From Actinomycetes bacterium (GTDB lineage: Bacteria; Actinomycetota; Acidimicrobiia; Acidimicrobiales; Bog-793): DNA of 39,928 nt. The notes beneath the pieces were generated by a model. It saw only the letters and a program-made list of their open reading frames with translations. It searched no databases and was not told where the DNA came from. The stretch spans positions 1 through 39,928 of the forward strand of contig JAJZBI010000032.1 of the NCBI GenBank assembly GCA_021798985.1. Direction: 5' to 3'. A program made the position numbers and the translations under genes. Positions 16,723 through 25,756 of this stretch are shown piece by piece; the first letter of the stretch is position 1, and each line of letters begins with the position of its first letter.

Positions 16723-17373
16723 TCAGATGAGGTAGAAGAGGATCCAGAAGAACACGGCCACCACGGCGAGGAAGCCCCAGAAGACGGTGCAGCCCTCGAC
16801 GCTCGCCCGGAACAGGCGCGCCGCGGGGAGCGTGGAATTCGCCGCTCCGCCGTCCTCGGCGACCGCGCGCCGCAGCCGGAGCGAGCGCGCCAGCAGCGTC
16901 TCGAGCCAGTAGCAACCGCCCAGCAACCCCACGAGGTTGAGCACGCCCCAACCGATGAACGTCGAGGCATAACCGCTCGAGCCCGGGTAGAAGGGCAAGC
17001 GGGTGAGCTCGTAGATCTGCAGTGCGAAGCCGAGCGCCCCGAGCAGCAGGCCCATCCAGCCCGCCACCTCCCAGTCCACGACCGAGCCCCGACGGAAGCG
17101 GTACATCCCGTACACCGACAGCGCCGCCGTCGCCGCGCTGAGGGCGAAGATCGTCGCCCCCATCTCGGTCGGCGCCGTGACGTGGTTCGGGCGCCAAAGC
17201 TGCGCCTGGTTCGCCGAGCGTAGGTAGAAGAACGCGAAGGCGAGCGAGGCGTAGATGAACGACCCCACGCCGATCAGCGAGCGACTGCCGATCCACGCGG
17301 CGCCCTCGGCGGCGCGCAGCTCGTACGCGATCTCCTCGGGGGTTTCTTTGAAGTTGGTGACTGGGGTAGCCAT
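16723..17373 (-). CDS. ctaE: cytochrome c oxidase subunit III
   Basis: Subunit III stabilises the heme-copper oxidase core and binds lipid. The 216 residues show about five spans. Recognisable segments are AYELRAAEGAAWIGSRS before span one, SFIYASLAFAFFYLR, a central loop with FRRGSVVDWEVAGW, and a C-terminal EGCTVFWGFLAVVAVFFWIL in which the usual E..YWHF motif is altered to EGCTVFWGF. It is shorter than seven-span subunit III proteins, as in many actinobacteria. It follows ctaD with 40 bases between. Confidence 0.88.
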   Translation of the reverse strand: MATPVTNFKETPEEIAYELRAAEGAAWIGSRSLIGVGSFIYASLAFAFFYLRSANQAQLWRPNHVTAPTEMGATIFALSAATAALSVYGMYRFRRGSVVDWEVAGWMGLLLGALGFALQIYELTRLPFYPGSSGYASTFIGWGVLNLVGLLGGCYWLETLLARSLRLRRAVAEDGGAANSTLPAARLFRASVEGCTVFWGFLAVVAVFFWILFYLI

Positions 17374-17413
17374 GGCTGCTCCGAATCCGATGGGCTGGTC
17401 GAGTGCGGTTGGC

Positions 17414-19426
17414 TCAGACGATCGGCGGGCGAGGGTCGAGGTCGCCGCTGTCGTCGGGTGACTGGACGTCGGCCGGGGGCACCTGCTCCCCCGGTGCTGC
17501 TACCTCAGACAGTGCCGGCTCGGAGAACGTGCCGAAGTCGGCGACGCCCTGGTCCGGCTCGTCGTAGTGGTACGGGTCGGCGACCACGACCGGCAGCCGC
17601 TCGAAGTTGTAGTGCGGCACCGGTGTCGGGACCTGCCACTCGAGGCCGCGAGATCCCCACGGGTTGGATTCCGCGCGTTTGGGGGCGATGTAGATCGACC
17701 ACACGAAGTTGAAGGCGAAGATCAAGAAGGACGAGCCGAGGATGTAGGCGCTGACCGAGGAGAAATCGTTCAGGCCCTGCAGGCGCGTCGCGTACTCGAA
17801 CACCCGGCGGGGCTGACCGAGGAGGCCGATGATGAACATCGGGAAGAAGGTCAGGTTGAAGAAGACGAACATGATCCAAAAGTGCCAGATGGCGAGCTTT
17901 CGGTTCAGCGTCTTGCCGGTCATCTTGGGCAGCCAGTAGTAGAGGCCACCGAAGAAGGCGAAGATCAGGCCGCCCATGATCGTGTAGTGGAAGTGCGCCA
18001 GCACGAAGAAGCTGCCGTGCACGGTCACGTTCACCGGCACGTCGGACAAAAAGACGCCGGTCACGCCGCCGATCAGGAAGTTGAAGTACACCGCCAGCGC
18101 GAAGAGCATCGGTGGTTCGAAGCGGATCCGGGCTTTCCACAACGTCCCCAGTCCGACCAGGAAGATGAAGCCGGTGGGGATCGAGATCAGCTCGGTCGTC
18201 AACATGAACAGCGGACGCATGTCCGGGTTGATGCCGCTCTGGAACAGGTGGTGCTGCCAGACAAAGAACGAGAGCAGGGCGACGCCGAGCATGCCGGCGG
18301 CACCCACCTTGTAGGCGAACAGGGGCTTTCGGCTGAAGACCGGCAGGATCTCCCCGACGATGCCGAATCCCGGCAGCGCCATGATGTAGACCTCGGGATG
18401 GCCGAAGAACCAGAAGAGGTTCTCCCACAAGAATGAGCTGCCACCGTGCTCGTTCACATAGAAGGCGGTGAGCGCCGTGCGGTCCAAGATTCCGAACAGG
18501 CCGGCCACCACCAAGGTGGGCGTGGCGAAGACGAGCAATGCCGTCGTCGCCAGCACCGACCAGACAAAGATCGGCACGCGTCCCCAGGTCATGCCCGGAG
18601 CCCGGTAGTTGATGATCGTCGCGCCGAGGTTCAGCCCGGCGAGGATCATGCCCATGCCGATAATGGCGAAGCCAACGAGGTAGGAGTCCATCCCCGCCGT
18701 CGACTGGGTCTGCAGCGGGGCGTAGCCCGTCCAACCGGTCGGGAAGCCGCCGAGCGGCAGCGCCGTCAAGATGACCAGGTAACCCGCGCTGAACAGCCAC
18801 ACCGACGTGGCCTCGACGCGGGGGAAGGCCATCCGGCGCGAGCCGATCATGAGCGGCACCAGCCAGTTGCCGAGTGGGCCGATGACGACCGAGGAGGCCA
18901 TCATCATCATGATCGTGCCGTGCTCGCCGACCACTGCGATGTAGGTGCCCGCCCCGAAGAAGTGGTTCGTCGGGTTCAACAACTCGGTCCGAATCGCCAT
19001 CGCCAGCAGTCCGCCGGTGAAGAGGAACAGCAGCGAGACGATGACGTACTGCATGCCGACGACTTTGTGGTCGAGGTTGAAGCGGAAGTAGCGCTGCCAG
19101 CCCTCCTCGGCGACCTCGGGGAGCGGCTCGCGGCCGATCAGCTTGGCTAGCGGGTAGTTGAACGCGCCGATGCCGATCAGGTAGCCGAGGGCGCCGAGCG
19201 CGAGGCCGAGGACCACCGCGACATCGTTCTCGCCGTTGCTCTGCGGCACGGTGTAGCCCGCGCCGATGACGTTGCCGATCCAGTGGCCAAAGGCGTAGCC
19301 CGCGACCGCACCGATCAGCGCGGTGCCGAGGTGCTGGCTCGCCCAGGCCGGCCGGTTGCGCACCCGCTGTGCCGGCGGCGGGGCTGCGGTGTTCCCGGCA
19401 ACTGGGGTGGTGATGGTGCTCGCCAT
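17414..19426 (-). CDS. ctaD: cytochrome c oxidase subunit I, unusual proton-channel residues
   Basis: This is the catalytic heme a/heme a3-CuB subunit. All redox ligands are present: H169 in GEHGTIMMM (heme a), H343 and Y347 in FGHPEVY with E345 retained, H392-H393 in WQHHLF (CuB), and H478/H480 in AHFHYTIMGG. Yet R198 stands where the D-channel aspartate is expected (GSRRMAFPR instead of GAPDMAFPR), and I421 replaces the K-channel lysine (IPTGFIF instead of PTGxK). The 670-residue protein has an N-terminal extension of ~115 residues with two extra spans and an acidic C-terminal tail. It is preceded by ctaC in the same operon, 27 bases upstream. Confidence 0.95.
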   Translation of the reverse strand: MASTITTPVAGNTAAPPPAQRVRNRPAWASQHLGTALIGAVAGYAFGHWIGNVIGAGYTVPQSNGENDVAVVLGLALGALGYLIGIGAFNYPLAKLIGREPLPEVAEEGWQRYFRFNLDHKVVGMQYVIVSLLFLFTGGLLAMAIRTELLNPTNHFFGAGTYIAVVGEHGTIMMMMASSVVIGPLGNWLVPLMIGSRRMAFPRVEATSVWLFSAGYLVILTALPLGGFPTGWTGYAPLQTQSTAGMDSYLVGFAIIGMGMILAGLNLGATIINYRAPGMTWGRVPIFVWSVLATTALLVFATPTLVVAGLFGILDRTALTAFYVNEHGGSSFLWENLFWFFGHPEVYIMALPGFGIVGEILPVFSRKPLFAYKVGAAGMLGVALLSFFVWQHHLFQSGINPDMRPLFMLTTELISIPTGFIFLVGLGTLWKARIRFEPPMLFALAVYFNFLIGGVTGVFLSDVPVNVTVHGSFFVLAHFHYTIMGGLIFAFFGGLYYWLPKMTGKTLNRKLAIWHFWIMFVFFNLTFFPMFIIGLLGQPRRVFEYATRLQGLNDFSSVSAYILGSSFLIFAFNFVWSIYIAPKRAESNPWGSRGLEWQVPTPVPHYNFERLPVVVADPYHYDEPDQGVADFGTFSEPALSEVAAPGEQVPPADVQSPDDSGDLDPRPPIV

Positions 19427-19453
19427 CTCAGCGAATCCTCCCGCTCATCCCGC

Positions 19454-20431
19454 TCACGACTGCGCCGCACTGGCGCCGTATTGCTTCACCTTCACGGTGT
19501 TGGCCCCATACAGCGAGCTCTTGCTGTAGGGATTGACGTTGTCGAGGTAGTAGCCCCCATCGGCGCCGTTGGCGTCTGGCGTGTAGGTCCAGGCGAACGG
19601 CGGCAGGGTCTTGGTGTTCGCCGCGAGCTTCTTCTCGGTCGTCGTGGCCCAGTGGTAGAAGGCGGTCGGCGAGACCACGTGGCCGTAGTTGTACATTGCG
19701 CCGTGCCACAGGCCGCACAGCTCGTCGCAGCGCACGGTGAACCGGCCGAGCTGCTGGGGCTTGACGTAGGCGATGTTGTCGGTGCCGGGGTTCGCGTCAG
19801 CCTTCACGCCGAGCTGGTAGGCCCAGAAGTCGTGGATCACGTCGAGCGACGTCACGTGGAAGGCGATCTCGGTGTTGTCCGGGACGATGAGCTGGCTCGT
19901 CTCGAAGCCGCCGAAGCTCGGGTACCGGTACGTCCACATCCACTGCTGACCGATCACCTGGATCGGGAGGATCGTCTTGGTGGTTGGCTTCCAGATCGCC
20001 GTCGGGCCCTCGCCACCACCGGCGCCCGCCGGGGCGATCAGCTCGTAGGTCCCAAAGCCGAAGAGGCCGATGACGACGACCGTGGTGATGGCGATCCAGG
20101 AGGTCTGGATGCGCAGCGCCGTGCGCGCCGGCACGCCGACGGGGGCCTCGTCGGCATCGTGGCGCGAGGCGCGCCACCTGATGATGGCGAAGCCGAGGTA
20201 GGTCCAGACCAAGATCACGACGGGCAGGGCCACGACGAACAAGACGTTGAAGTCGAACTGCGCGCCCTCAGCCTGGTCGCTCATCCGCCCGGGCGGGATG
20301 TGCGGGCCGGCCAAGAACCAAAAGAGCAGGTCGGCGACGATGCTCAGCACCACCCAGATGGTGGCGATGGTGCGCAGGTCATGGGAGTTGCGCGCCCGGT
20401 GGGCGCCGGCGCTGGCGGTGGTGGCAGCCAT
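19454..20431 (-). CDS. ctaC: cytochrome c oxidase subunit II (CuA)
   Basis: Subunit II accepts electrons into the binuclear CuA centre. Two N-terminal spans (IATIWVVLSIVADLLFWF and VLFVVALPVVILVWTYLGF) precede an external cupredoxin domain. The aromatic segment QQWMWTYRYP and the CuA motif CDELCGLWHGAM, with both cysteines, the histidine and the methionine, are intact. There is no fused cytochrome c domain. The ATG shares its A with the upstream gene's stop (TGATG at 20433-20429), so translation is coupled to the cupredoxin gene. An unusual ~70-residue tail follows the CuA domain. Confidence 0.95.
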   Translation of the reverse strand: MAATTASAGAHRARNSHDLRTIATIWVVLSIVADLLFWFLAGPHIPPGRMSDQAEGAQFDFNVLFVVALPVVILVWTYLGFAIIRWRASRHDADEAPVGVPARTALRIQTSWIAITTVVVIGLFGFGTYELIAPAGAGGGEGPTAIWKPTTKTILPIQVIGQQWMWTYRYPSFGGFETSQLIVPDNTEIAFHVTSLDVIHDFWAYQLGVKADANPGTDNIAYVKPQQLGRFTVRCDELCGLWHGAMYNYGHVVSPTAFYHWATTTEKKLAANTKTLPPFAWTYTPDANGADGGYYLDNVNPYSKSSLYGANTVKVKQYGASAAQS

Positions 20432-21102
20432 CAGGCGACCACCTTCAGCAAGCCGTCCATGTACCCAATGGTCTGCATCGGCCCTCCGTTGCCGTAGAGG
20501 TAGCCCAGGCCGCAGGGCACGAAGCACTGCCAGTGGTACTGCCCGACGCCCGGGGTCTTGAAGGTGAAGGTGACCGTGTTGTGCGCCTCTTGCATCGTGC
20601 AGGGCGCGACGTTGCAGAAGTCCTTGGCGTTGCCGGCCACGCCGACGAGCGGGACGTTGATGCCGAGGCTCGGGACCGAGAAGGTGTGGCCGATCCCATT
20701 GCCCTCATAGCTGTTGACGTTGGTCAGTCGCTTGCCGTTCAGCATCGCGCCGCCCACGCCGGTAACGAGGCCCCGCTGCTGGTTTCGGATCGGGCTCCCC
20801 GAGTCGTACTGCAGGATCGTGACGTGCACCGTCGTGTGCGCTGGCAGGTTCCACAACGTGGAGTGGATCCACTTGCCCTGCTGGTCCTTGACCAGGTAGG
20901 AGACCCACTCCGGGTGGATCCCGTAGCCGATCGATCCGACGGTCTGCAGCGTCAGGTCGACCGGCTTTCCGGCCTGATGGCCGCTGGCGAGATCGACGGT
21001 CGGCGGCTCAGTTCGCAGGAACGCCATGGCGACGAACACGACGAGTCCGACGGCGATGGCGAACAACATGCCAGCAACGCTGGCGCGCGCCCCCCGTGAC
21101 AC
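20431..21102 (-). CDS. membrane-anchored cupredoxin-like protein, first gene of the cox operon
   Basis: One N-terminal span (GMLFAIAVGLVVFVAMAFL) is followed by an external beta-rich domain. Its C-terminal segment, QYHWQCFVPCG followed by PMQTIGYMDGLLKV, has the C-x3-C, aromatic and methionine features of cupredoxins; the CuA-type histidine between Cys and Met is not obvious. The GTG at 21102 has GGGAGG eight bases upstream and is preferred over an ATG at 21135 that lacks such a site. It overlaps ctaC by one base. A role as electron donor or copper-delivery partner of the oxidase is inferred from this coupling. Confidence 0.75.
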   Translation of the reverse strand: MSRGARASVAGMLFAIAVGLVVFVAMAFLRTEPPTVDLASGHQAGKPVDLTLQTVGSIGYGIHPEWVSYLVKDQQGKWIHSTLWNLPAHTTVHVTILQYDSGSPIRNQQRGLVTGVGGAMLNGKRLTNVNSYEGNGIGHTFSVPSLGINVPLVGVAGNAKDFCNVAPCTMQEAHNTVTFTFKTPGVGQYHWQCFVPCGLGYLYGNGGPMQTIGYMDGLLKVVA

Positions 21103-21204
21103 CCTTTGCGCCTCCCCGGTAGCAAACGATCGCATCGGTGGGCACGGTGCCCGCCGACTTGTACGCAAACGTGTCCCGGAACCCTATGGCGTGGCGTTGT
21201 TGCC

Positions 21205-21254
21205 GTCAATCATCAATTGACACGGCGCCGTCGAGGTTCGCTGTGCGCACAGCG
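21205..21254. promoter_or_regulatory. two palindromes upstream of the cox operon
   Basis: GTCAAT (21205-21210) and ATTGAC (21216-21221) form a perfect inverted repeat with a five-base spacer, typical of a dimeric repressor site. A separate 16-base perfect palindrome, CGCTGTGCGCACAGCG, lies at 21239-21254. Both lie in the 173-base gap between the second ctaG-like gene and the cupredoxin-ctaC-ctaD-ctaE genes. The first is a likely operator; the second may be an operator or a terminator stem of the upstream gene. Confidence 0.45.
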
Positions 21255-21275
21255 ATGGGCTCCAGGGCGGCTTGA

Positions 21276-22160
21276 TCAGCGGCCGAGCTCGGGCATCGCG
21301 CCGCGGTGCAGCATGCGGTCGACCGCCGCGGACAGCCCCCCGTCGCTCTCGTCGATCACCCGACGGAAGACCCGGATGAGCGCGGGCACCGCCCAGAAGT
21401 CCCCGCAGACCCACAGGATCGCCGCGCCGAGCTGCTGGTCGGCAAAGGGCGAGAAGCTCACGCCCGGGATGTGGTCATAGACCGAGTACCACGAGCTCGA
21501 GGTGAAGATCGACAGCGTCATGGCGAGCACGAACATCACCACGTTCGTCCCGATGATCGCCCCGATCTGGCCGGGCAGCGAGAGCCGGGGCCGGAAGGGC
21601 CGTGACGGCATCAGCTGCAGCCAGAACAGCACGCCGAAGAGGATGAAGCTGCCGTGCATCAACACGACGTGCACGACGGGATTCTCCTGGGCGAGGTCGA
21701 AGGCGCCCGGGACGTGCCAGAACACCATCGCAACGTTCATGGCGAGCACACAGAACCAGCCGTTGCGGGCCAGGCGTCCGAGGACCCGCAGGGGCGCTGC
21801 CCAGGAGGAGAAGACGAGGGCGCGCCCGATCGCACGACGCCAGCCGACGGGAAGGCCGAAGCTGAGGGGCACCCAGGGGGCCGCAGCGACGATCAGCATC
21901 GGGCCGAAGAACATCAAGAGCAGGTGCTCGATCATGTGGACGAAGAAGTAGTCGTCCGCGTAGTAGTCGATCGGCGACGCAACCGCCACGAGCAAGATGG
22001 CGAGGCCGCCATAGAAGCGATAGCTGGCGCGGCGGCGCCGGGCGGTGCGAGCCGGGGTCGAGCGGGCCGCAAGGCGCGACAGGCCGAGCTCGTGCAAGGT
22101 GACCAGCACGGCCACGATCAGGATGAAGGGGTCCAAGGACCAGTGCCTGAGATACGTCAT
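21276..22160 (-). CDS. CtaG-like cytochrome oxidase assembly protein (copy 2)
   Basis: This is a caa3_CtaG-family protein of 294 residues with about seven spans, involved in copper delivery to cytochrome oxidase. Visible signatures are [22 protein letters not shown] with histidines at the membrane face, FWHVPGAFD, a [15 protein letters not shown] span and the C-terminal [18 protein letters not shown]. The ATG at 22160 has GGGAG five bases upstream. It is upstream of the cox operon on the same strand. The protein at 15699 is a shorter, more divergent relative, so the oxidase locus is flanked by two CtaG-like genes. Confidence 0.85.
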   Translation of the reverse strand: MTYLRHWSLDPFILIVAVLVTLHELGLSRLAARSTPARTARRRRASYRFYGGLAILLVAVASPIDYYADDYFFVHMIEHLLLMFFGPMLIVAAAPWVPLSFGLPVGWRRAIGRALVFSSWAAPLRVLGRLARNGWFCVLAMNVAMVFWHVPGAFDLAQENPVVHVVLMHGSFILFGVLFWLQLMPSRPFRPRLSLPGQIGAIIGTNVVMFVLAMTLSIFTSSSWYSVYDHIPGVSFSPFADQQLGAAILWVCGDFWAVPALIRVFRRVIDESDGGLSAAVDRMLHRGAMPELGR

Positions 22161-22348
22161 CGTCTCTCCCCCGCCGCCTTCGGCCCGATCCTGAGAGCGC
22201 AGTATCGCCGCGCGGCACCCTAGGACGCCACGGCACCGCCACGTTGCGACGGGCGCCCGGCGATATCGTGCCCCACGATCGCACGACCCGCGTCGCGGCC
22301 GGCGCGCCCGGACGTCGTCCATCGCTGCGGGCGGCGCGTCGCGCTGGC

Positions 22349-24169
22349 TCAATCGGCCAGCAGGTTCTGGACGAGCGCCGCCAGCGCGGCCTCGAGCGAT
22401 GCTCTGCCGGCCGGCGTCGCCGGTACCGGCTCGGTGGCGAGCACGGCGCGGACCGCCCCGCTCGGATCGATGACCCAGACGACGTCGTCCCGGGCGGGCA
22501 TCTGGCCGTGCGCCGCGAGCTCGTGCGCGACGCCAAGGTGCGCCCACGCCGCGCGCAGCGCCGGGAGCGGGCCGGTGAGGAAGTGCCAAGCAGCCGCGTC
22601 AGAAAGCTGCGCTCGGCGGTCGAAGGCGCGCAGCGCCGCCAGGGTGCGACGGCGCGGGTCGTCGTCGATCGCCACGAGCGTGACGCGCCGGTTCGCGGCG
22701 CCGATGCGCCGACGCGCCTCGGCCAGCTCGCGCGCGACGCCCAGGCTGTGGCCCGCACCGAGCGGGTCGAGGAGGGTGAGCAGCACGACATCGCCATGCA
22801 GCGCCGCCAGCGTGAGCTTCCTGCCGTGCTGATCGACGAGGCCGACGCGCGGCGCCGGGACGTCGGTGATCACGGGGGACCCACCGGCCGCCTCGCGCAC
22901 CAGGGCGCGCGCCGAGCCGCGCTGGAGCATCGACGCGACGGCAATCGGGGCCACGCCAAGGACCACCACCAAGACGGCGCCCAGGGCGGCGAGGGTCCGA
23001 AAGCCGTAGCTCGGGCTGGCGCTCAGCCGCCGCGTCCACGCCAGGCGAACACCGGGCTCGGCCACTCGCGCGCCTTGGGCGCTCGGGCGGAGGGCGGCCA
23101 GCGCTCCGGCGGCGAGGAGGACGAGCTGAGGCGGGATGCTGTTCGGATCGGTCCCGAGCCCGCCGAGCACGCCGAGGTCCTGGACGAGGACCCAGACGGC
23201 GAGACCCAAGGCCCCCGCCGCGACCACCGCCGCACGCAGCAGCGCCGGCCTCCGGATCCACAGGCCGACGCCGATCGCCACCAACAGCACGACGATCAGC
23301 GCGTTCACGGTGGCCGCGTGGGCGTCCACCACGGTGCCGAAGGCACGCAGCCAGCCGGCCAGCACCGGCGGCTGGGGCGTCGCCGCCATCGAGGCGACCA
23401 TCGCGCCGAGGCGCCCGTGGTCGCGCCAGAAGCCGCGCCCAGGCCACGCCTGGAGCACGGCCATCGCGACGAACAACGCGCCGAGCCCGCGCAGGAGGTT
23501 GCGCCCGGTCGCCGCGGCACCAAGGCGCGCCTCGGGAAGGGCGAGCAGCACCCCCGCGACGCCGTAGAACAAGGCGGCGCCGGGCGCGCCGAAGAGCCAC
23601 GAGGCCCCCGGGGCAAGCATGGCGCCGAAGGACTCGCCAAAGACGAAGACCACGAGCGCCCAGGCCGTCGAGGCCCCCCCGGCAAGGCGCGAGAGCGCGC
23701 CGCGGGGGGCGATGAGGAGCCAGGCGCCGATCCCGCACTGGATCCAGACCACGGCGACTGCGGCGGTGACCGGGTGCGCGCTCCAGGTCGTCGTTGCGAA
23801 ACTGACCACATGTTGCACCCAGGTCGGCGAGGCGTCCGCCGTCGGCGCCATCACCTGGCTCGGCATCCCGATCGGCATCGCGCTCTGGCTCTGGAGCAGG
23901 CCGTCGGCCAGCCACAGCAGGCCGAAGCCGATCCGAAGCAGGCGGCGGGGCGCCGGCTCGCTCGTAGCCGACGTCGCCTCCGCCAACTCGCCCCGCGCGC
24001 CGCCTGCCGCCGTGCGCCTGCGCAGTTCGATGCCGCGCAACACGTTCCCCCCGACCACGACGAGCACAGCCAGCGCGAGGACGATGAGGAGCTGATGGCC
24101 AAGGGTGGCGTGGAAGGCCCGCACGATCCTCGAGCGCTCGAGCGACAGGGCGCCACCCATGCCAGGCAC
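22349..24169 (-). CDS. multi-span (DoxX-like) protein fused to a cysteine-less SCO-like domain
   Basis: The first ~420 of 606 residues form about ten to twelve spans; [20 protein letters not shown] resembles DoxX-type membrane proteins. The last ~150 residues have the thioredoxin/SCO fold pattern: [20 protein letters not shown], a TLLDPLGAG segment where SCO proteins have Cxxx[11 protein letters not shown], and [15 protein letters not shown]. Both copper-binding cysteines are gone. GTG at 24169 with GGAGG nine bases upstream is preferred; ATG 24160 is possible. Its place beside the oxidase genes suggests an assembly or regulatory role, but the lost cysteines exclude ordinary SCO chemistry. 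Confidence 0.65.
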   Translation of the reverse strand: MPGMGGALSLERSRIVRAFHATLGHQLLIVLALAVLVVVGGNVLRGIELRRRTAAGGARGELAEATSATSEPAPRRLLRIGFGLLWLADGLLQSQSAMPIGMPSQVMAPTADASPTWVQHVVSFATTTWSAHPVTAAVAVVWIQCGIGAWLLIAPRGALSRLAGGASTAWALVVFVFGESFGAMLAPGASWLFGAPGAALFYGVAGVLLALPEARLGAAATGRNLLRGLGALFVAMAVLQAWPGRGFWRDHGRLGAMVASMAATPQPPVLAGWLRAFGTVVDAHAATVNALIVVLLVAIGVGLWIRRPALLRAAVVAAGALGLAVWVLVQDLGVLGGLGTDPNSIPPQLVLLAAGALAALRPSAQGARVAEPGVRLAWTRRLSASPSYGFRTLAALGAVLVVVLGVAPIAVASMLQRGSARALVREAAGGSPVITDVPAPRVGLVDQHGRKLTLAALHGDVVLLTLLDPLGAGHSLGVARELAEARRRIGAANRRVTLVAIDDDPRRRTLAALRAFDRRAQLSDAAAWHFLTGPLPALRAAWAHLGVAHELAAHGQMPARDDVVWVIDPSGAVRAVLATEPVPATPAGRASLEAALAALVQNLLAD

Positions 24170-24209
24170 GGACTGCTTCCTCCCGCTCCCCGCCACCCAC
24201 CAGGCTATT

Positions 24210-24221
24210 CGTACACGTACG
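24210..24221. promoter_or_regulatory. small palindrome upstream of the DoxX/SCO fusion gene
   Basis: CGTAC-AC-GTACG is an inverted repeat of five-base arms about 41-52 bases upstream of the GTG start at 24169. On the minus strand it overlaps TACGAAT, a possible -10 element, so it could be an operator. The evidence is weak because the arms are short. Confidence 0.3.
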
Positions 24222-24289
24222 CAAGGTGCGCCGCCGGCGCATCGTAGCGCCGATGAGCGGCCAGCTTGCTGGCGCCCGGGGCCTGCGCC

Positions 24290-25174
24290 TCAGTCGCCAA
24301 AGCGCTCCCCTGGCGCGACGCGCGCCCCGGCGGCCCAGCTGGCAAAGGGCTGGCGCGCCCGGCCCTCGCCCTGGACCTCGATCAGCGCGAGCAGCCCTTC
24401 GCCGGTCCACACCGCGTCGCCCCGCGCCGTGCCCGGAACGCCTGCCTCGGACCCTGACGGCGCGGGAAGCGGACGAGCACGGTGCACGAGGAGCCGGCGC
24501 CCGCGAAAGGTCGTCGATGCCCGACCCACGCGCACGACCCGCGCCAGCTCACCCGCCGGGCGCCGCCAGTCCAAGATCAGCTCCTCGGGCCGGATCTTGT
24601 CGGCATAGGTAGCCTCACCGACCTGGGGCCGCGGGGACCCGAGGCGGTCGAGGCCGCCCGCAAGGCACTCGAGGAGCAGCCCCGTGCCGAGGTCGCCGAG
24701 GCGCGCGCGCAGCTCCGCGGCGGTTTCCTCCTCCCCGATGCGCACCGGCGCGCTGGCATAGACCGGACCGGTGTCGAGGCCCTCCTCGAGCGCCATCACG
24801 CACACGCCGGTCTCCTCGTCGCCCGCCAGGATCGCCCGCTCCACCGGCGCCGCGCCGCGCCAGCGCGGCAGCAAGGAGAAGTGGAGGTTCACCATCGAGA
24901 GCTTGGCCAGCACCTCGGGCTTGATCAGGCGCCCGAAGGCGACGACCACGCCGAGCTCGGCGCCGCACGCGGTCGCATCGGCGACCCGCTCGCTGACGGG
25001 GAGGCCGAGCGCGAGCGCCCTGGCCTTCACCGCCGTCGGGACGAGGGCGCCACCGCGCCCTCGGCGCCGGTCCGGCATGGTCAGGACCAGGCGGAGGTCA
25101 TGACCGGCGCCGACGAGCGCCTCGAGCACGTCGGCCGCGACCGGCGGGCTCCCGAGGAAGCAGAGCGCGGCCAG
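24290..25174 (-). CDS. fmt: methionyl-tRNA formyltransferase, apparent CTG start
   Basis: Fmt formylates the initiator Met-tRNA using 10-formyl-tetrahydrofolate. The catalytic segment VNLHFSLLPRWRGAAPVERA (with Asn and His), EEGLDTGPV with the catalytic aspartate, and a C-terminal OB domain are present. The conserved N-terminal strand CFLGSPPVAADVLEAL lies upstream of the first GTG (25129), so translation must begin earlier. The only candidate is CTG at 25174-25172, three bases after the def stop codon (TAG-CA-CTG). This gives 294 residues, slightly short for the family. Coupling to def is likely. Confidence 0.92.
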   Translation of the reverse strand: MAALCFLGSPPVAADVLEALVGAGHDLRLVLTMPDRRRGRGGALVPTAVKARALALGLPVSERVADATACGAELGVVVAFGRLIKPEVLAKLSMVNLHFSLLPRWRGAAPVERAILAGDEETGVCVMALEEGLDTGPVYASAPVRIGEEETAAELRARLGDLGTGLLLECLAGGLDRLGSPRPQVGEATYADKIRPEELILDWRRPAGELARVVRVGRASTTFRGRRLLVHRARPLPAPSGSEAGVPGTARGDAVWTGEGLLALIEVQGEGRARQPFASWAAGARVAPGERFGD

Positions 25175-25176
25175 TG

Positions 25177-25704
25177 CTAGAGGTCCGAGCGCGTCGCGGG
25201 CGCCACCAGGCTGCTCGATCCGACCGCCCGCTGGCGTAGGACCCGCATCGCCTCCTTGCGCCGCTCGGGGTCGAGGCGCTCGGTCACCAAGATGCCGTCG
25301 AGGTGGTCGACCTCGTGCTGGAAGCAGCGCGCCAACAGCTCGTCGGCTTCGATGTCGAGCTCCTCGCCGTCAAGGCCGACGCCGCGCAGGTGCACGGTCT
25401 TTGGCCGGACGATGTCCCAGGCGAGCTCGGGAACCGACAGGCAGCCCTCGAAGTAGCTCCATGCCCCGTCGCTCTCGACGAGCTCGGGGTTGATCACGAC
25501 GCCGGGGCCCTCGCCCACGTCGTAGACGAACAGCCGCTTGGACACCCCGACTTGGTTCGCCGCCAGGCCGACCCCGGGCGCGGCGTACATCGTCTCGATC
25601 ATGTCCTCGCAAAGGCGCGCGATCGCGCCGTCGACCTCGGCCACGGGCCGGGTCGGCTGACGCAGCACGGGGTCGCCAAAGAGGCGGATCGCAAAGCTCG
25701 ACAC
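25177..25704 (-). CDS. def: peptide deformylase
   Basis: Def removes the formyl group from nascent proteins and is metal-dependent. All three motifs are intact: GVGLAANQVG, EGCLSVP (metal-binding cysteine) and QHEVDHLDG (two metal histidines and the catalytic glutamate). The GTG at 25704 gives 175 residues, the normal length; the frame remains open further upstream but that part is low-complexity. It is followed directly by fmt, completing a formylation/deformylation pair within the minus-strand translation operon. Confidence 0.95.
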   Translation of the reverse strand: MSSFAIRLFGDPVLRQPTRPVAEVDGAIARLCEDMIETMYAAPGVGLAANQVGVSKRLFVYDVGEGPGVVINPELVESDGAWSYFEGCLSVPELAWDIVRPKTVHLRGVGLDGEELDIEADELLARCFQHEVDHLDGILVTERLDPERRKEAMRVLRQRAVGSSSLVAPATRSDL

Positions 25705-25756
25705 GCCCCGATCGTACCGGCCCAACCGGCAGCACCCGCCTGGCCGGGACCTCGAG

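Noticed and set aside
22244-24247. 667-codon plus-strand frame opposite the DoxX/SCO fusion gene
   Set aside because: Arg/His/Gly-rich translation with no domain; the minus strand shows clear membrane spans and an SCO-like domain.
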